Shown here one piece after another: positions 19,054-26,910 of a DNA stretch of 36,631 bases (positions are counted from its first letter, which is position 1; each line of letters starts with the position of its first letter). Both the position numbers and the translations under genes were made by a program. The stretch is from Variovorax sp. KBW07 (GTDB lineage Bacteria; Pseudomonadota; Gammaproteobacteria; Burkholderiales; Burkholderiaceae_C): the NCBI RefSeq assembly GCF_003852515.1, contig NZ_QAJK01000087.1, positions 1 through 36,631 on the forward strand, read 5' to 3'. The notes under the pieces were generated by a model. That model saw nothing but the letters and a program-made list of their open reading frames with translations. It was not told the origin of the DNA and did not search any database.

Positions 19054-19815
19054 CTAGGGGGCCGAGTCCGGGTCGAGAAAAAGCACCACCCGCGGGTGCA
19101 GGCGCAGCGCCGTGGCCGGGCATGCCGTGCCGATCGGGTCGCGCAGCGAACGGCGCACCGCTTCGCGCTTGGCCGCGCCCGGAACCACGCAGTACATCCG
19201 GTCGGAACGCAAAAGCCGCGGCAAGGTCAGGGTGAGTGCGTGGCTCGGCACCTGGTCGAGTTGCGCAAAGCAGCCATCGTCGACCTGCTGCCGGCGGCAT
19301 GCGCCATCGAGCTCGACGATTTTCACGTCTTGCGCATCCGCGAGGTCGGCCACCGGTGGATCGTTGAAGGCCAGATGGCCATTGACCCCGATGCCGAGGC
19401 AGACGACGTCGATCGGCTCAGCCGCCAGCTCTGCTGCATAGGCCAGCGCTGCACTCGACGGATCGTTGCCCGGATCGATGATTCGCACGGCACCGAAGGG
19501 CAGTCGATCGAACAGATGGCGCTGCAGCCACAGTCCGAAGCGCTGCGGCGCCTGCGCGTCGAGGCCGATGTATTCGTCCATGTGAAAGGCCCTGATCCGC
19601 TGCCAATCGATGCCGGGCTCGGCCACCAGGGCCTCGAGCATCTCGGCCTGGCTTGGCGCCGCGGCGAACACCATGCGGACGCGCGACTGGCGCGCCAGGC
19701 GTGCGCGAAGATCCTCGGCAATGGCCGCGGCGGCGGCGCGCCCCATGGCCTGCCGATCAGGATAGGCGCGGACGTCGATGGGAAAAGACGAAGTAAGGGA
19801 AGTGCTCTCAGTCAT
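19054..19815 (-). CDS. NagB-like glucosamine-6-phosphate deaminase family protein
   Basis: A 253-residue member of the NagB/6-phosphogluconolactonase fold. NagB opens and deaminates glucosamine 6-phosphate to fructose 6-phosphate. HMDEYIGL supplies Asp80 and Glu81 and GVNGHLAFND holds His147, matching the catalytic part of NagB. Three departures from E. coli NagB are visible. The sugar-phosphate loop TGGTP is replaced by AAAPSQ (51-56). Asp141 is Asn145. Glu148 is Asp152. Lys216 keeps the position of Lys208. The FAAAPSQ type is, from memory, a recurrent subfamily annotated as NagB without much evidence. I chose ATG 19815 by the domain start; the ribosome site is weak. Confidence 0.82.
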   Translation of the reverse strand: MTESTSLTSSFPIDVRAYPDRQAMGRAAAAAIAEDLRARLARQSRVRMVFAAAPSQAEMLEALVAEPGIDWQRIRAFHMDEYIGLDAQAPQRFGLWLQRHLFDRLPFGAVRIIDPGNDPSSAALAYAAELAAEPIDVVCLGIGVNGHLAFNDPPVADLADAQDVKIVELDGACRRQQVDDGCFAQLDQVPSHALTLTLPRLLRSDRMYCVVPGAAKREAVRRSLRDPIGTACPATALRLHPRVVLFLDPDSAP

Positions 19816-19840
19816 GAATCCAGCTTTTTTCAATGTCTGC

Positions 19841-21358
19841 TCAGGCACCGACGCGGGCGCGCGCAGTCTCGTCGTTGGCAAGCGCGTCGATCAACGCATC
19901 GGCTTGCTCATTGCGCCACGGCGCAATCAGACCGACCAGAACGAAGACCGTCAACGAGCACAGCACGGGCCCTGCGACGGTGATGGTCGTCGTCCAGTCC
20001 GGGTTCAACGCCTTGATCTGGTCGGCAAAGACATACTTCACGAGCACGAAGACCACGAGCCCCGTCGCCCACGACGTCAGGGCGGCGGTGGGTCCGCAGC
20101 GGCGGAAGGCCGGCAACATGCCCAACAGCATCGGGATGGCGATCGGACCGACGAGCGCGCCAAACCACAGGATGATCAGTCCGAGCACACCTCCGAACTT
20201 GTCCGCTACCAGCGCGATGCACATCGACAACGCGATGAAGAGGAAGGTGCTGAGCCGGCCGACGAAGAGTTCCGCGCGGCCCGACATCTGGCGACTTCCC
20301 TTCCAGATGACCGGCAGAACGTCGCGCGTGATCACCGACGAGACCGCATTGGCGTCGGACGAGGTCATGGCCATGGTGTGCGCGAACATGCCCGCCAGAA
20401 CCAGACCGATCAAGCCGGTCGGCAGCAGGTGCTGTGTCAGCAAGGCGTAGGACTGCTGCGGTTCCGCGAGATTGGGCAACAGCAAAGGAGCGGCCCACAT
20501 CGGGAAGAAAAGAATCAACGGCCAGACCAGGAACAGTGCCGCCGACAGCAGCGCCGCCTTGCGCGCGTCGCGGCCCGTAGGCGCGGCAATGAAACGTTGC
20601 GCCAGGTTCCAGGTGCCGCCGTTGTACGACAGGGTGTTGATCAGCAGGTAGACCAGCACGAAGGCGATGGTGTACTGGCCATTGAACGGACTCGAATGGC
20701 TCGGCGGCAACCGCTCCCATACGGTCCATACAGCCGAAATGCCGCCGAGTTTGGCGAGCACGGCCACGAACATCACGACGCCCGCCAGCAGCTGGATGAC
20801 GAACTGGCTGAAGTCGGTCAGTGCGTCGGCCCACAAGCCTCCGATGGTGGAATAGATCAGGGTCACGCCACCGGTCAGCAGCACGCCCCAGACCAGCGGC
20901 ACATCCGCAAAAACCTTCAGCAGCAACGCCGTGGCGGTCCATTTGGCGCCCACGTCGAACACCTTGAGCGCCCCGCCGCTCCATGCCAGGACCTGTTGCG
21001 TGGGAATGTCATAGCGCGTGGACAGGTACTCGAGCGGTGAAATGATCGCCAGCCGCTGGCGCAATCTCGACCAGCGCGGCGCGAACAGAACCGATCCGAG
21101 GGCCAGCGCCATCGCGATGCTCCCGGCCCACCAGATATAGATGGTGAAACCCGACGTGTAGGCAATGGCCGCATAGCCCACGAAGACGGCCGCGCTGTAG
21201 CCGGACATGTGGTGCGAAACGCCTGCCAGCCACCAGGGCATGCGCCCGCCCGCGGTAAAGAAATCCGCCGCCGTCTTGATCTGGCTGCGTGCCCAGACGC
21301 CGATGCCCACCATCAAAAGAAAGTAGGCCCACAAAACAATCCAGTCGATCGCGCCCAT
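19841..21358 (-). CDS. Sodium:solute symporter family (SSS) transporter
   Basis: A 505-residue inner-membrane protein with about 13 hydrophobic segments, of the sodium/solute symporter family that imports sugars, sialic acid, carboxylates and amino acids. The N-terminus IDWIVLWAYFLLMVGIGVWA, then ADFFTAGGRMPWWLAGVSHHMSG, is typical. The family's central motif appears as WADALTDFSQFVIQ, and AGMFAHTMAMTSSDANA is the late conserved helix with sodium-site Ser residues. GAGGAA lies 7 nt before the ATG. It is the first gene of the five-gene operon, directly below the operator-promoter region, 25 bp from the NagB-like start. An ion-coupled carrier delivers unphosphorylated substrate. Confidence 0.9.
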   Translation of the reverse strand: MGAIDWIVLWAYFLLMVGIGVWARSQIKTAADFFTAGGRMPWWLAGVSHHMSGYSAAVFVGYAAIAYTSGFTIYIWWAGSIAMALALGSVLFAPRWSRLRQRLAIISPLEYLSTRYDIPTQQVLAWSGGALKVFDVGAKWTATALLLKVFADVPLVWGVLLTGGVTLIYSTIGGLWADALTDFSQFVIQLLAGVVMFVAVLAKLGGISAVWTVWERLPPSHSSPFNGQYTIAFVLVYLLINTLSYNGGTWNLAQRFIAAPTGRDARKAALLSAALFLVWPLILFFPMWAAPLLLPNLAEPQQSYALLTQHLLPTGLIGLVLAGMFAHTMAMTSSDANAVSSVITRDVLPVIWKGSRQMSGRAELFVGRLSTFLFIALSMCIALVADKFGGVLGLIILWFGALVGPIAIPMLLGMLPAFRRCGPTAALTSWATGLVVFVLVKYVFADQIKALNPDWTTTITVAGPVLCSLTVFVLVGLIAPWRNEQADALIDALANDETARARVGA

Positions 21359-21408
21359 GCGTGTTCCTCAGTAGTTTGAATGTTCTTAACTTGACTCTTC
21401 TCTCGTCT

Positions 21409-21438
21409 AATATTTTCATGCAACCGCTTGCACGTCAA
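21409..21438 (-). promoter_or_regulatory. Promoter of the symporter-manD operon
   Basis: On the minus strand, TTGACG (21438-21433) matches the -35 consensus at five of six positions. AATATT (21414-21409) follows after 18 bp as a -10 with four matches; shifting by one base gives a 17-bp spacer with AAATAT. The operator at 21420-21431 lies entirely inside the spacer. That arrangement would give direct repression by the divergent LacI protein. Confidence 0.6.
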
Positions 21439-21452
21439 GTGCAAGCGGTTGC
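21420..21452. promoter_or_regulatory. Twin LacI-type operators in the divergent control region
   Basis: GCAACCGCTTGC (21420-21431) and GCAAGCGGTTGC (21441-21452) both fit GCAAnCGnTTGC, an even palindrome with a central CG as in LacI/GalR-family operators. They are exact reverse complements of each other, and their centres are 21 bp apart, two helical turns. The first fills the symporter promoter spacer; the second lies just upstream of its -35. The adjacent lacI-family gene is the likely owner, which would also give autoregulation. Confidence 0.75.
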
Positions 21453-21522
21453 TTTGAGGGTTTACACGTACTTTTCGCACACTTCCCCGTTGCCGCCGCG
21501 CAGTTAAGCTCAAGCGGCCCAG

Positions 21523-22536
21523 ATGACCTCACACCACAAACCCGCACCCACGATCCAGCAGGTAGCGCAGGCTGCAGGCGTTTCGAGTTCGACCGTCTCG
21601 CGCGCCTTCAGCAGGCCCGAAATGCTCAGCGCCAAGACTGTCGCCTTGATCAAGGATGCAGCCGCTTCGCTCGGCTACACCCCCAACCAGGTCGCGCGCG
21701 CACTGTCGACGGGACGGCACGGCAACATCGCGCTGATCGTTCCAGACGTCACGAACCCTTTTTTTGCACCGTTGATCCGCGCGGTCGAAGCACGGGCCGA
21801 CGCTGCCGGCCTGTGCATCTTTCTTGGCGATTCGGACGAAGACTCGGCGCGTGAAGAACGGTTGATCGGCAAGCTGTCCCCTCAAGTCGACGGGCTGATC
21901 CTTGCCTCCTCCCGCATGTCGGACGAAGAGATTCGCATGCCGCGCGGCCGAGGCCCCATCGTGCTGATCAACCGCGACGTCGAAGGCATGGACCGGGTGC
22001 TGGTCGACAGCGCACCTGCCGCCGCAGCCGCTGTACGGCACCTGCATGCTCTCGGGCATCGGCGGATCGTCTACGTGGGCGGGCCCACCTCTTCATGGTC
22101 GAACCAGTGTCGCCGTGCGGCGGTATTGCTCGCGGGGCGGGAGATGGCCATGGAGGTCATCGAAATTCCTGCCCGGCGCCCTTCCTACGAAGGCGGAATG
22201 GCCGCGGCCCCGGCCGTGCGCTCCACGCACGCGACGGCCGCCATCGCCTTCGACGATCTGGTGGCGCAAGGGCTGATGGCCGGGATGGCCGAGATGGGCG
22301 TCGGGGTGCCCGGCGACATCAGCATCGTCGGCTGCGACGATGTGCTGGCCACCCGAACCTACCCTCAGCTCACCACCATCGCTTCACGGCCGGATGCCGC
22401 GGGGCGCATGGCCATGGAGATCCTGCTGGACCGGCTGGCCGCGGGCCCCTCGCCCGGCGTCGCCCACATGCTCGACACCGAGCTGATGATTCGCGCGACC
22501 ACTGCAGCCGCCCCGAACGACAAGGGCCGAGGCTGA
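21523..22536 (+). CDS. LacI family transcriptional regulator
   Basis: A 337-residue DNA-binding repressor. The N-terminal helix-turn-helix is textbook: TIQQVAQAAGVSSSTVSRAF (about 10-29), followed by GYTPNQVARAL as hinge. The periplasmic-binding-like sensor domain starts at NIALIVPDVTNPFF and includes LVDSAPAAAAAVRHL, HRRIVYVGGP, AFDDLVAQGLM and the late ISIVGCDDVLATRTYPQLTTI. It is divergent from the symporter operon and separated from it by 164 bp that hold two matching operators. Its effector is presumably the imported sugar acid or an intermediate such as 2-keto-3-deoxygluconate; this is inference. The ATG lacks a strong ribosome site. Confidence 0.93.
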   Translation: MTSHHKPAPTIQQVAQAAGVSSSTVSRAFSRPEMLSAKTVALIKDAAASLGYTPNQVARALSTGRHGNIALIVPDVTNPFFAPLIRAVEARADAAGLCIFLGDSDEDSAREERLIGKLSPQVDGLILASSRMSDEEIRMPRGRGPIVLINRDVEGMDRVLVDSAPAAAAAVRHLHALGHRRIVYVGGPTSSWSNQCRRAAVLLAGREMAMEVIEIPARRPSYEGGMAAAPAVRSTHATAAIAFDDLVAQGLMAGMAEMGVGVPGDISIVGCDDVLATRTYPQLTTIASRPDAAGRMAMEILLDRLAAGPSPGVAHMLDTELMIRATTAAAPNDKGRG

Positions 22537-22608
22537 CCGGGCCGGACGACGCGGCGCGAACCGCCACGCGTCGCCGATCAGCACGAGGCTTGCGCGCAGG
22601 CGGATTGA

Positions 22609-23532
22609 TCAGGCGTCGTTGTGTGCCAACGGCACGTCGCGCGTTGGCGAGGGGTTCAGGTCGACGGTCCCCTTCGCGTCTTTCATCGAGCCGTAGGTGC
22701 GCGCGTAGACCCACGTGAACTCCGCGCCCAGCAGGAAGATCTGCGCCGAGTAGTACACCCACACCAGCACCACCACCAGCGAGCCCGCAGCGCCATAGCC
22801 CGAGGCCACGCTGCTCTTGCCGATGTACAGGCCGATCAGGTGCTTGCCCACCGTGAACAGCAACGCCGTGACCGCCGCGCCCACCCACACGTCGCGCCAC
22901 TGCACCTTCGCGCGCGGCATGATCTTGTAGATCATCGCGAAGATCACCGTCACCATCGCGAAGCTGAAGATGAAGTTGACCACCTGCGCCAACGTCTCCC
23001 ACGCGCCGAACACCGGCGACCACCACTTGCCCAGTGCCGCCAGCGCCGCGCTCGCCACCAGCGACACCATCAGCAAGAAGCCGATGCCCATGATCATGCT
23101 GAACGACAGCAGCCGCACCCGCAGCATGTTGAAGACGCCCTTGTTCTTGGCGCGTGCCGGGGCGCGCCAGATGCGGTCGAGCGCGTCTTGCAGTTCGCCG
23201 AACACGGTGGTCGCGCCGACCACCAGCAGGCCGATGCCGATCACCGTGGCCACGATGCCCTCGGCCGGCTTGTTGACAGCCTTCAGCATGCCCTGCACCG
23301 CCGTTGCGCCCTGCTCGCCCATCAGGCCCGAGAGCTGCGCGAAGATCTCGCCGCGCGCGGCTTCCTGCCCGAAGACCAGGCCCGCCACCGCGATCACGAT
23401 CAGCAGCAGCGGCGCGATGGAAAACACGGTGTAGTACGCCAGCGCCGCCCCCATGCTCGGGGCATAGTCGTTCGACCAGGAAGCGAAGGCGCGTTTGCAG
23501 AGATCGAAGAGAGCGCGGAGTTGCATGAGCAT
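22609..23532 (-). CDS. YihY/virulence factor BrkB family membrane protein
   Basis: A 307-residue inner-membrane protein with about six hydrophobic segments. Family marks are ALAYYTVFSIAPLLLIVIAVAG near the N-terminus, RIWRAPA in the middle, YKIMPRAKVQWRDVWVGA and SLVVVLVWVYYSAQIFLLGAEFTWVYA towards the end. The family was once thought to include RNase BN, an assignment since withdrawn; its function is unknown. The C-terminal tail is hydrophilic. ATG at 23532 or 23526 are both possible. It is convergent with the LacI gene 72 bp away and divergent from the chromate transporter pair. Confidence 0.9.
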   Translation of the reverse strand: MLMQLRALFDLCKRAFASWSNDYAPSMGAALAYYTVFSIAPLLLIVIAVAGLVFGQEAARGEIFAQLSGLMGEQGATAVQGMLKAVNKPAEGIVATVIGIGLLVVGATTVFGELQDALDRIWRAPARAKNKGVFNMLRVRLLSFSMIMGIGFLLMVSLVASAALAALGKWWSPVFGAWETLAQVVNFIFSFAMVTVIFAMIYKIMPRAKVQWRDVWVGAAVTALLFTVGKHLIGLYIGKSSVASGYGAAGSLVVVLVWVYYSAQIFLLGAEFTWVYARTYGSMKDAKGTVDLNPSPTRDVPLAHNDA

Positions 23533-23613
23533 GGAGTGTCCCTGTGGAATGGCCCGCGGCTTGTCAGCCCGGTGCCCGGCATGTTGCAGGCCCGCCTACG
23601 ATAATCGCTCCAC

Positions 23614-24210
23614 ATGCAATCGTCTCCCCCAGCCTCCGGCGCGGTGGCGCCGTCCGCGCCCGCGCAACCCCAGTCGCCACGCGACCTGTTCGTGTCGTTC
23701 ACCTGGCTGGCGCTGCAAGGCTTCGGCGGCGTGCTCGCCATCGTGCAACGCGAGATGGTCGAGAAAAAGAAGTGGCTCACGCCCGACCAGTTCCTCGAGG
23801 ACTGGGCCGTGGCGCAGGTGATGCCCGGCCCCAACGTGATCAACCTCGCGCTGATGATCGGCGACCGCTACTTTGGTTTGCGTGGCGCCCTCGCCGCCGT
23901 GGCGGGCATGCTGACCATTCCGCTCGGCGTCATCCTGGCGCTGGCCGTTCTGTATGCGCACTACGCGGGCAATCCGCAAGTGGCGGCCGCGCTGCGCGGC
24001 ATGGGCGCGGTGTCGGGCGGGCTGATCGCGGCCACCGGCATCAAGCTGCTGCCGCAGCTGCGCAAGCACCCGCTGGGCTTTGCGGTCTGCCTGGGGTTCG
24101 TGGCACTGGTATTCGTGGCCATCACCGTACTGAAGATTCCGCTGGGCTGGGTGCTGCTGGTGCTGGGTGGCGTGGCCTGTGTGTGGACCTGGCGAAAGAT
24201 CCCGGCATGA
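23614..24210 (+). CDS. chrA: Chromate transporter, first half-size subunit
   Basis: A 198-residue inner-membrane protein of the CHR family, with one CHR domain instead of the two fused in long ChrA. After a Pro/Ala-rich 22-residue N-terminus come FTWLALQGFGG, the MVEKKKWLTPDQFLEDWAVA stretch and the PGPNVINLALMIGDR motif, then further hydrophobic helices. CHR proteins export chromate, or move sulfate-like anions; short ones work as pairs. GATAAT (23600-23605) lies just 8 nt before the ATG and resembles a -10, which would give an almost leaderless message. The stop overlaps the start of the second subunit (ATGA), so translation is probably coupled. Confidence 0.92.
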   Translation: MQSSPPASGAVAPSAPAQPQSPRDLFVSFTWLALQGFGGVLAIVQREMVEKKKWLTPDQFLEDWAVAQVMPGPNVINLALMIGDRYFGLRGALAAVAGMLTIPLGVILALAVLYAHYAGNPQVAAALRGMGAVSGGLIAATGIKLLPQLRKHPLGFAVCLGFVALVFVAITVLKIPLGWVLLVLGGVACVWTWRKIPA

Positions 24211-24815
24211 GCAGCATCGGCATCGCGATGCAATGGCACGACTGGCTGGCCCTGTTCGGGCAGTACATGCTGCTTTCGCTGCTGTCGATCAGCGGCGCCA
24301 TCACCACCGTGCCCGACATGCACCGCTACCTGGTGGCCCAGCACGGCTGGCTCACCGATGCGCAATTCAGCTCATCGGTGGCCATCGCCCAGGCCGCGCC
24401 CGGGCCCAACGTGCTGTTCGTCGCGCTGATGGGCTGGAACGTCGGGCTCAACGCGGGCGGCGGCATCGGCGCTGGACCGTCGGCCTGGCTGCTGGGCTTC
24501 TTCGGGCTGATGGTGACCATGGTCGGCATCATGCTGCCGAGCACCACGCTGACCTATGTCGCCACGCGCTGGGGCCACCGCAACCGCACCCGGCGCGAAG
24601 TGCGCGCCTTCAAGCAGGGCATGGCGCCCGTGGTGGTGGGCCTGCTCATCGCCACCGGCTGGGTGCTGGCCGCCGGTAACCATGCGGGCAATGCGCCTGC
24701 ATGGCACCTGTGGCTGCTGAGCGGCGCGGCGGCGCTTATCGTCTGGCGCACGCGCATCCACCTGCTCTGGCTGCTCGGCGCCGGTGCGGTGCTGGGCACC
24801 ACGGGTTTTGTCTGA
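24207..24815 (+). CDS. chrA: Chromate transporter, second half-size subunit
   Basis: A 202-residue inner-membrane protein with a single CHR domain, partner of the preceding gene. It has LFGQYMLLSLLSISGAITTVPDM, AQHGWLTDAQFSSSVAIAQ and the second PGPNVLFVALMGW motif. In short-chain CHR pairs the two subunits are expected to sit in opposite membrane orientation. The ATG overlaps the upstream stop by 4 nt with no spacer, fixing the start and indicating translational coupling. Anion specificity cannot be read from sequence; chromate resistance is the family default. Confidence 0.92.
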   Translation: MSSIGIAMQWHDWLALFGQYMLLSLLSISGAITTVPDMHRYLVAQHGWLTDAQFSSSVAIAQAAPGPNVLFVALMGWNVGLNAGGGIGAGPSAWLLGFFGLMVTMVGIMLPSTTLTYVATRWGHRNRTRREVRAFKQGMAPVVVGLLIATGWVLAAGNHAGNAPAWHLWLLSGAAALIVWRTRIHLLWLLGAGAVLGTTGFV

Positions 24816-24864
24816 CGCCGTTTCTTTTTCTTCTTCCTCAACGCTTCTTCGGAAACACATCCAC

Positions 24865-25830
24865 ATGTCGCAACTTCGCCCGCTCGGCCGCTCCGGCCTC
24901 CTGGTTTCTCCGCTCGCCTTCGGCGGCAACGTGTTCGGCTGGACGGTGGACGAGGCGGCCTCGTTCAAGCTGCTGGACGCCTGGCTCGACGCCGGCTTCA
25001 ACTTCGTCGACACAGCCGACGTGTACTCGGCCTGGGTGCCGGGGCACACCGGCGGCGAATCCGAAACCATCATCGGCAAGTGGCTCAAGCAGAGCGGCAA
25101 GCGCAACCGCGTGGTGCTGGCCACCAAGGTCGGCAAGCCGATGGGCGAAGGCAAGGTGGGCCTGTCGCCCAAGTACATCCGCGAGGCGGTCGAGGCTTCG
25201 CTCAAGCGGCTACAGACGGACTACATCGACCTGTACCAGTCGCATGACGACGACGCCAACACGCCGCTCGAAGACTCGCTCGGCGCCTTCGACGCCCTGG
25301 TGAAGGAGGGCAAGGTGCGCGCCATCGGCGCTTCAAACTACACCGCGTCGCGGCTGGCAGAGGCGCTCGACGTGTCGGAGCGGCTGGGCATTGCACGCTA
25401 CGAAAGCCTGCAGCCGCTGTACAACCTGTACGACCGCGCGGTGTTCGAAGACGAACTGGAGCCGCTGTGCCTGAAGCGCGAAGTGGGCGTGATCAACTTC
25501 TACGCGCTGGCGGCCGGCTTCCTCACCGGCAAGTACCGCACCGAGGCCGATGCCGGCAAGAGCGCGCGCGGCGCCAACACCACCAAGAAGTACCTGAACC
25601 CGCGCGGCCTGCACATCCTCGAAGCGCTCGACCGCGTGGCCCAGCAGTACAACGCCAAGCCCGGTCAGGTCGCCATTGCATGGCAGATCGCGCGGCCCGG
25701 CGTGACGGCGCCCATCGCCAGCGCCACGTCGATCGCGCAGCTCGAAGAACTGGTGGTGGCCACGCAACTGAAGCTCGACGCGGGCACCATCGAGATGCTG
25801 GACCGCGCCAGCGCCGAAACGGCCGCCTGA
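24865..25830 (+). CDS. Aldo/keto reductase
   Basis: A 321-residue cytosolic NADPH-dependent oxidoreductase of the aldo/keto reductase superfamily, TIM-barrel fold. The tetrad is visible: Asp in FVDTADVYS, Tyr four residues later, Lys in VVLATKVG and His in YIDLYQSHDDD. The NADPH-binding end is ASATSIAQLEELV. It resembles the YajO/Tas-like group rather than the aldose reductases, with the VYSAWVPGHTGGESE insert. The start begins MSQLRPLGRSGL, the usual family N-terminus; the 27 residues possible upstream are unrelated. It lies 49 bp after the chromate pair on the same strand. The physiological substrate is unknown. Confidence 0.92.
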   Translation: MSQLRPLGRSGLLVSPLAFGGNVFGWTVDEAASFKLLDAWLDAGFNFVDTADVYSAWVPGHTGGESETIIGKWLKQSGKRNRVVLATKVGKPMGEGKVGLSPKYIREAVEASLKRLQTDYIDLYQSHDDDANTPLEDSLGAFDALVKEGKVRAIGASNYTASRLAEALDVSERLGIARYESLQPLYNLYDRAVFEDELEPLCLKREVGVINFYALAAGFLTGKYRTEADAGKSARGANTTKKYLNPRGLHILEALDRVAQQYNAKPGQVAIAWQIARPGVTAPIASATSIAQLEELVVATQLKLDAGTIEMLDRASAETAA

Positions 25831-25844
25831 GCCGCGCACCGGCG

Positions 25845-26321
25845 ATGAGCGTCTTCGATTCGATCGCCACGCCCGCGCTCGAACACTTCGTCGACCTGCG
25901 CGTCGAAGTGGCCGTGCCGCAGGTGCTGGGCAGCAGCCCGCGCGGGCTGCGCCGCGTCGTACCCATCACGGGCGGCGAAGCCATCGGGCACGGCTGGCGT
26001 GCCCGCGTGCTGCCGGGCGGCAGCGACTTCCAGCTGATCGTGAGCGACACACTCTCCGAGCTCGATGCGCGCTATGGGCTGGAGACCGACGCGGGCGATC
26101 TCATCTACGTGCAGAACCACGCCATTCGCTCGGCCTCGCCCGAGGTCATGGCGAAGCTGCTGCGCGGCGAACCGGTCGATGCAACGCAGGTGTACTTCCG
26201 CTGCAGCCCGCGCTTCGAGACCGCATCGCCCGCGCTGAAGTGGATCAACGAACGCATGTTCGTCGGCGCGGGCGTTCGCCACCCGGCCGAGGTGGTGATG
26301 CGTTTCTTCGCGCTGGTGTAG
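25845..26321 (+). CDS. DUF3237 domain-containing protein
   Basis: A 158-residue cytosolic protein. DUF3237 features are clear: PRGLRRVVPITGGEAIGHGW early, VLPGGSDFQL, the ARYGLETDAGDLIYVQNHAIR block, VYFRCSPRFET and ALKWINERMFVGAGVR at the end. The family forms a small beta-barrel and has no known function, although it often neighbours catabolic enzymes. It starts 14 bp after the aldo/keto reductase stop and is probably in the same transcript. The ribosome site is weak. Its stop is 9 bp from that of the convergent GNAT gene. Confidence 0.9.
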   Translation: MSVFDSIATPALEHFVDLRVEVAVPQVLGSSPRGLRRVVPITGGEAIGHGWRARVLPGGSDFQLIVSDTLSELDARYGLETDAGDLIYVQNHAIRSASPEVMAKLLRGEPVDATQVYFRCSPRFETASPALKWINERMFVGAGVRHPAEVVMRFFALV

Positions 26322-26330
26322 CGCCCGCGT

Positions 26331-26852
26331 CTACCCGTCTACCGGGTTCAGCGGCGTGGCCAGGATGCGCTGGTAGAAGGCCACGTCGAGCCAGCGCCCG
26401 AACTTGAAGCCCGCCTGCCGCACCGTGCCCGAATGCTCGAAGCCCAGGCGCTCGTGCAGGCCGATGCTGCCCGCATTCGCCGCATCGATGGCACCGACCA
26501 TGACGTGCACGTCGCGCGCCACGGCCTCTTCGATCAGCGCCTCCATGAGCGTGCGGCCCAGGCCGGTGCCACGGTGCGCGCTGTCGACGTACACCGAGTG
26601 CTCCACCGTGTACTTGTAGGCCGGGAAGGCACGGAACGCGCCGTAGCTTGCAAAGCCCAGCAGCTTGCCGCTGTCGTCCACGGCACCGATCACCGGGAAG
26701 CCGTTGGCGCGCTTGGTGGCGAACCACGCGACCATGTTCTCGGCCGTGCGCGGCTTGTAGTCGTACAGCGCGGTCGAGGTGACGATGGCTTCGTTGAGGA
26801 TGGCGAGGATGGCGCCCGAATGGGCTTCCTCCGTGCAGGGGACGAGACGCAT
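26331..26852 (-). CDS. GNAT N-acetyltransferase, phosphinothricin acetyltransferase-like
   Basis: A 173-residue cytosolic acetyltransferase. The order ILAILNEAIVTSTALYDY, GFASYGAFRAFPAYKYTVEHSVYV, HRGTGLGRTLMEALI (acetyl-CoA loop), GAIDAANAGSIGLHERLGFEHSG is that of the phosphinothricin/methionine-sulfoximine acetyltransferase group. Such proteins N-acetylate amino-acid-like inhibitors, so a detoxification role is plausible but unproven. AAGGAA precedes the ATG. It is divergent from the XRE-cupin regulator across 74 bp, which suggests that the regulator controls it. Confidence 0.9.
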   Translation of the reverse strand: MRLVPCTEEAHSGAILAILNEAIVTSTALYDYKPRTAENMVAWFATKRANGFPVIGAVDDSGKLLGFASYGAFRAFPAYKYTVEHSVYVDSAHRGTGLGRTLMEALIEEAVARDVHVMVGAIDAANAGSIGLHERLGFEHSGTVRQAGFKFGRWLDVAFYQRILATPLNPVDG

Positions 26853-26881
26853 GGTGTTCCTTTCAGGGCCGGATGTGCTTT

Positions 26882-26910
26882 TTGCCAGACACCCAGCCGT
26901 TCAATATAGG
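26882..26910 (+). promoter_or_regulatory. Candidate promoter of the XRE-cupin gene
   Basis: TTGCCA (26882-26887) and TATAGG (26905-26910) are separated by 17 bp. Transcription would begin about 10 nt before the ATG. In that case the GGAG at 26909-26912 could not serve as ribosome site, so either the message is nearly leaderless or the promoter lies elsewhere. Confidence 0.4.

Noticed and set aside
17899-19983. 694-codon open frame on the plus strand
   Set aside because: Antisense to the NagA-like and NagB-like genes and spans their junction; no domain pattern.
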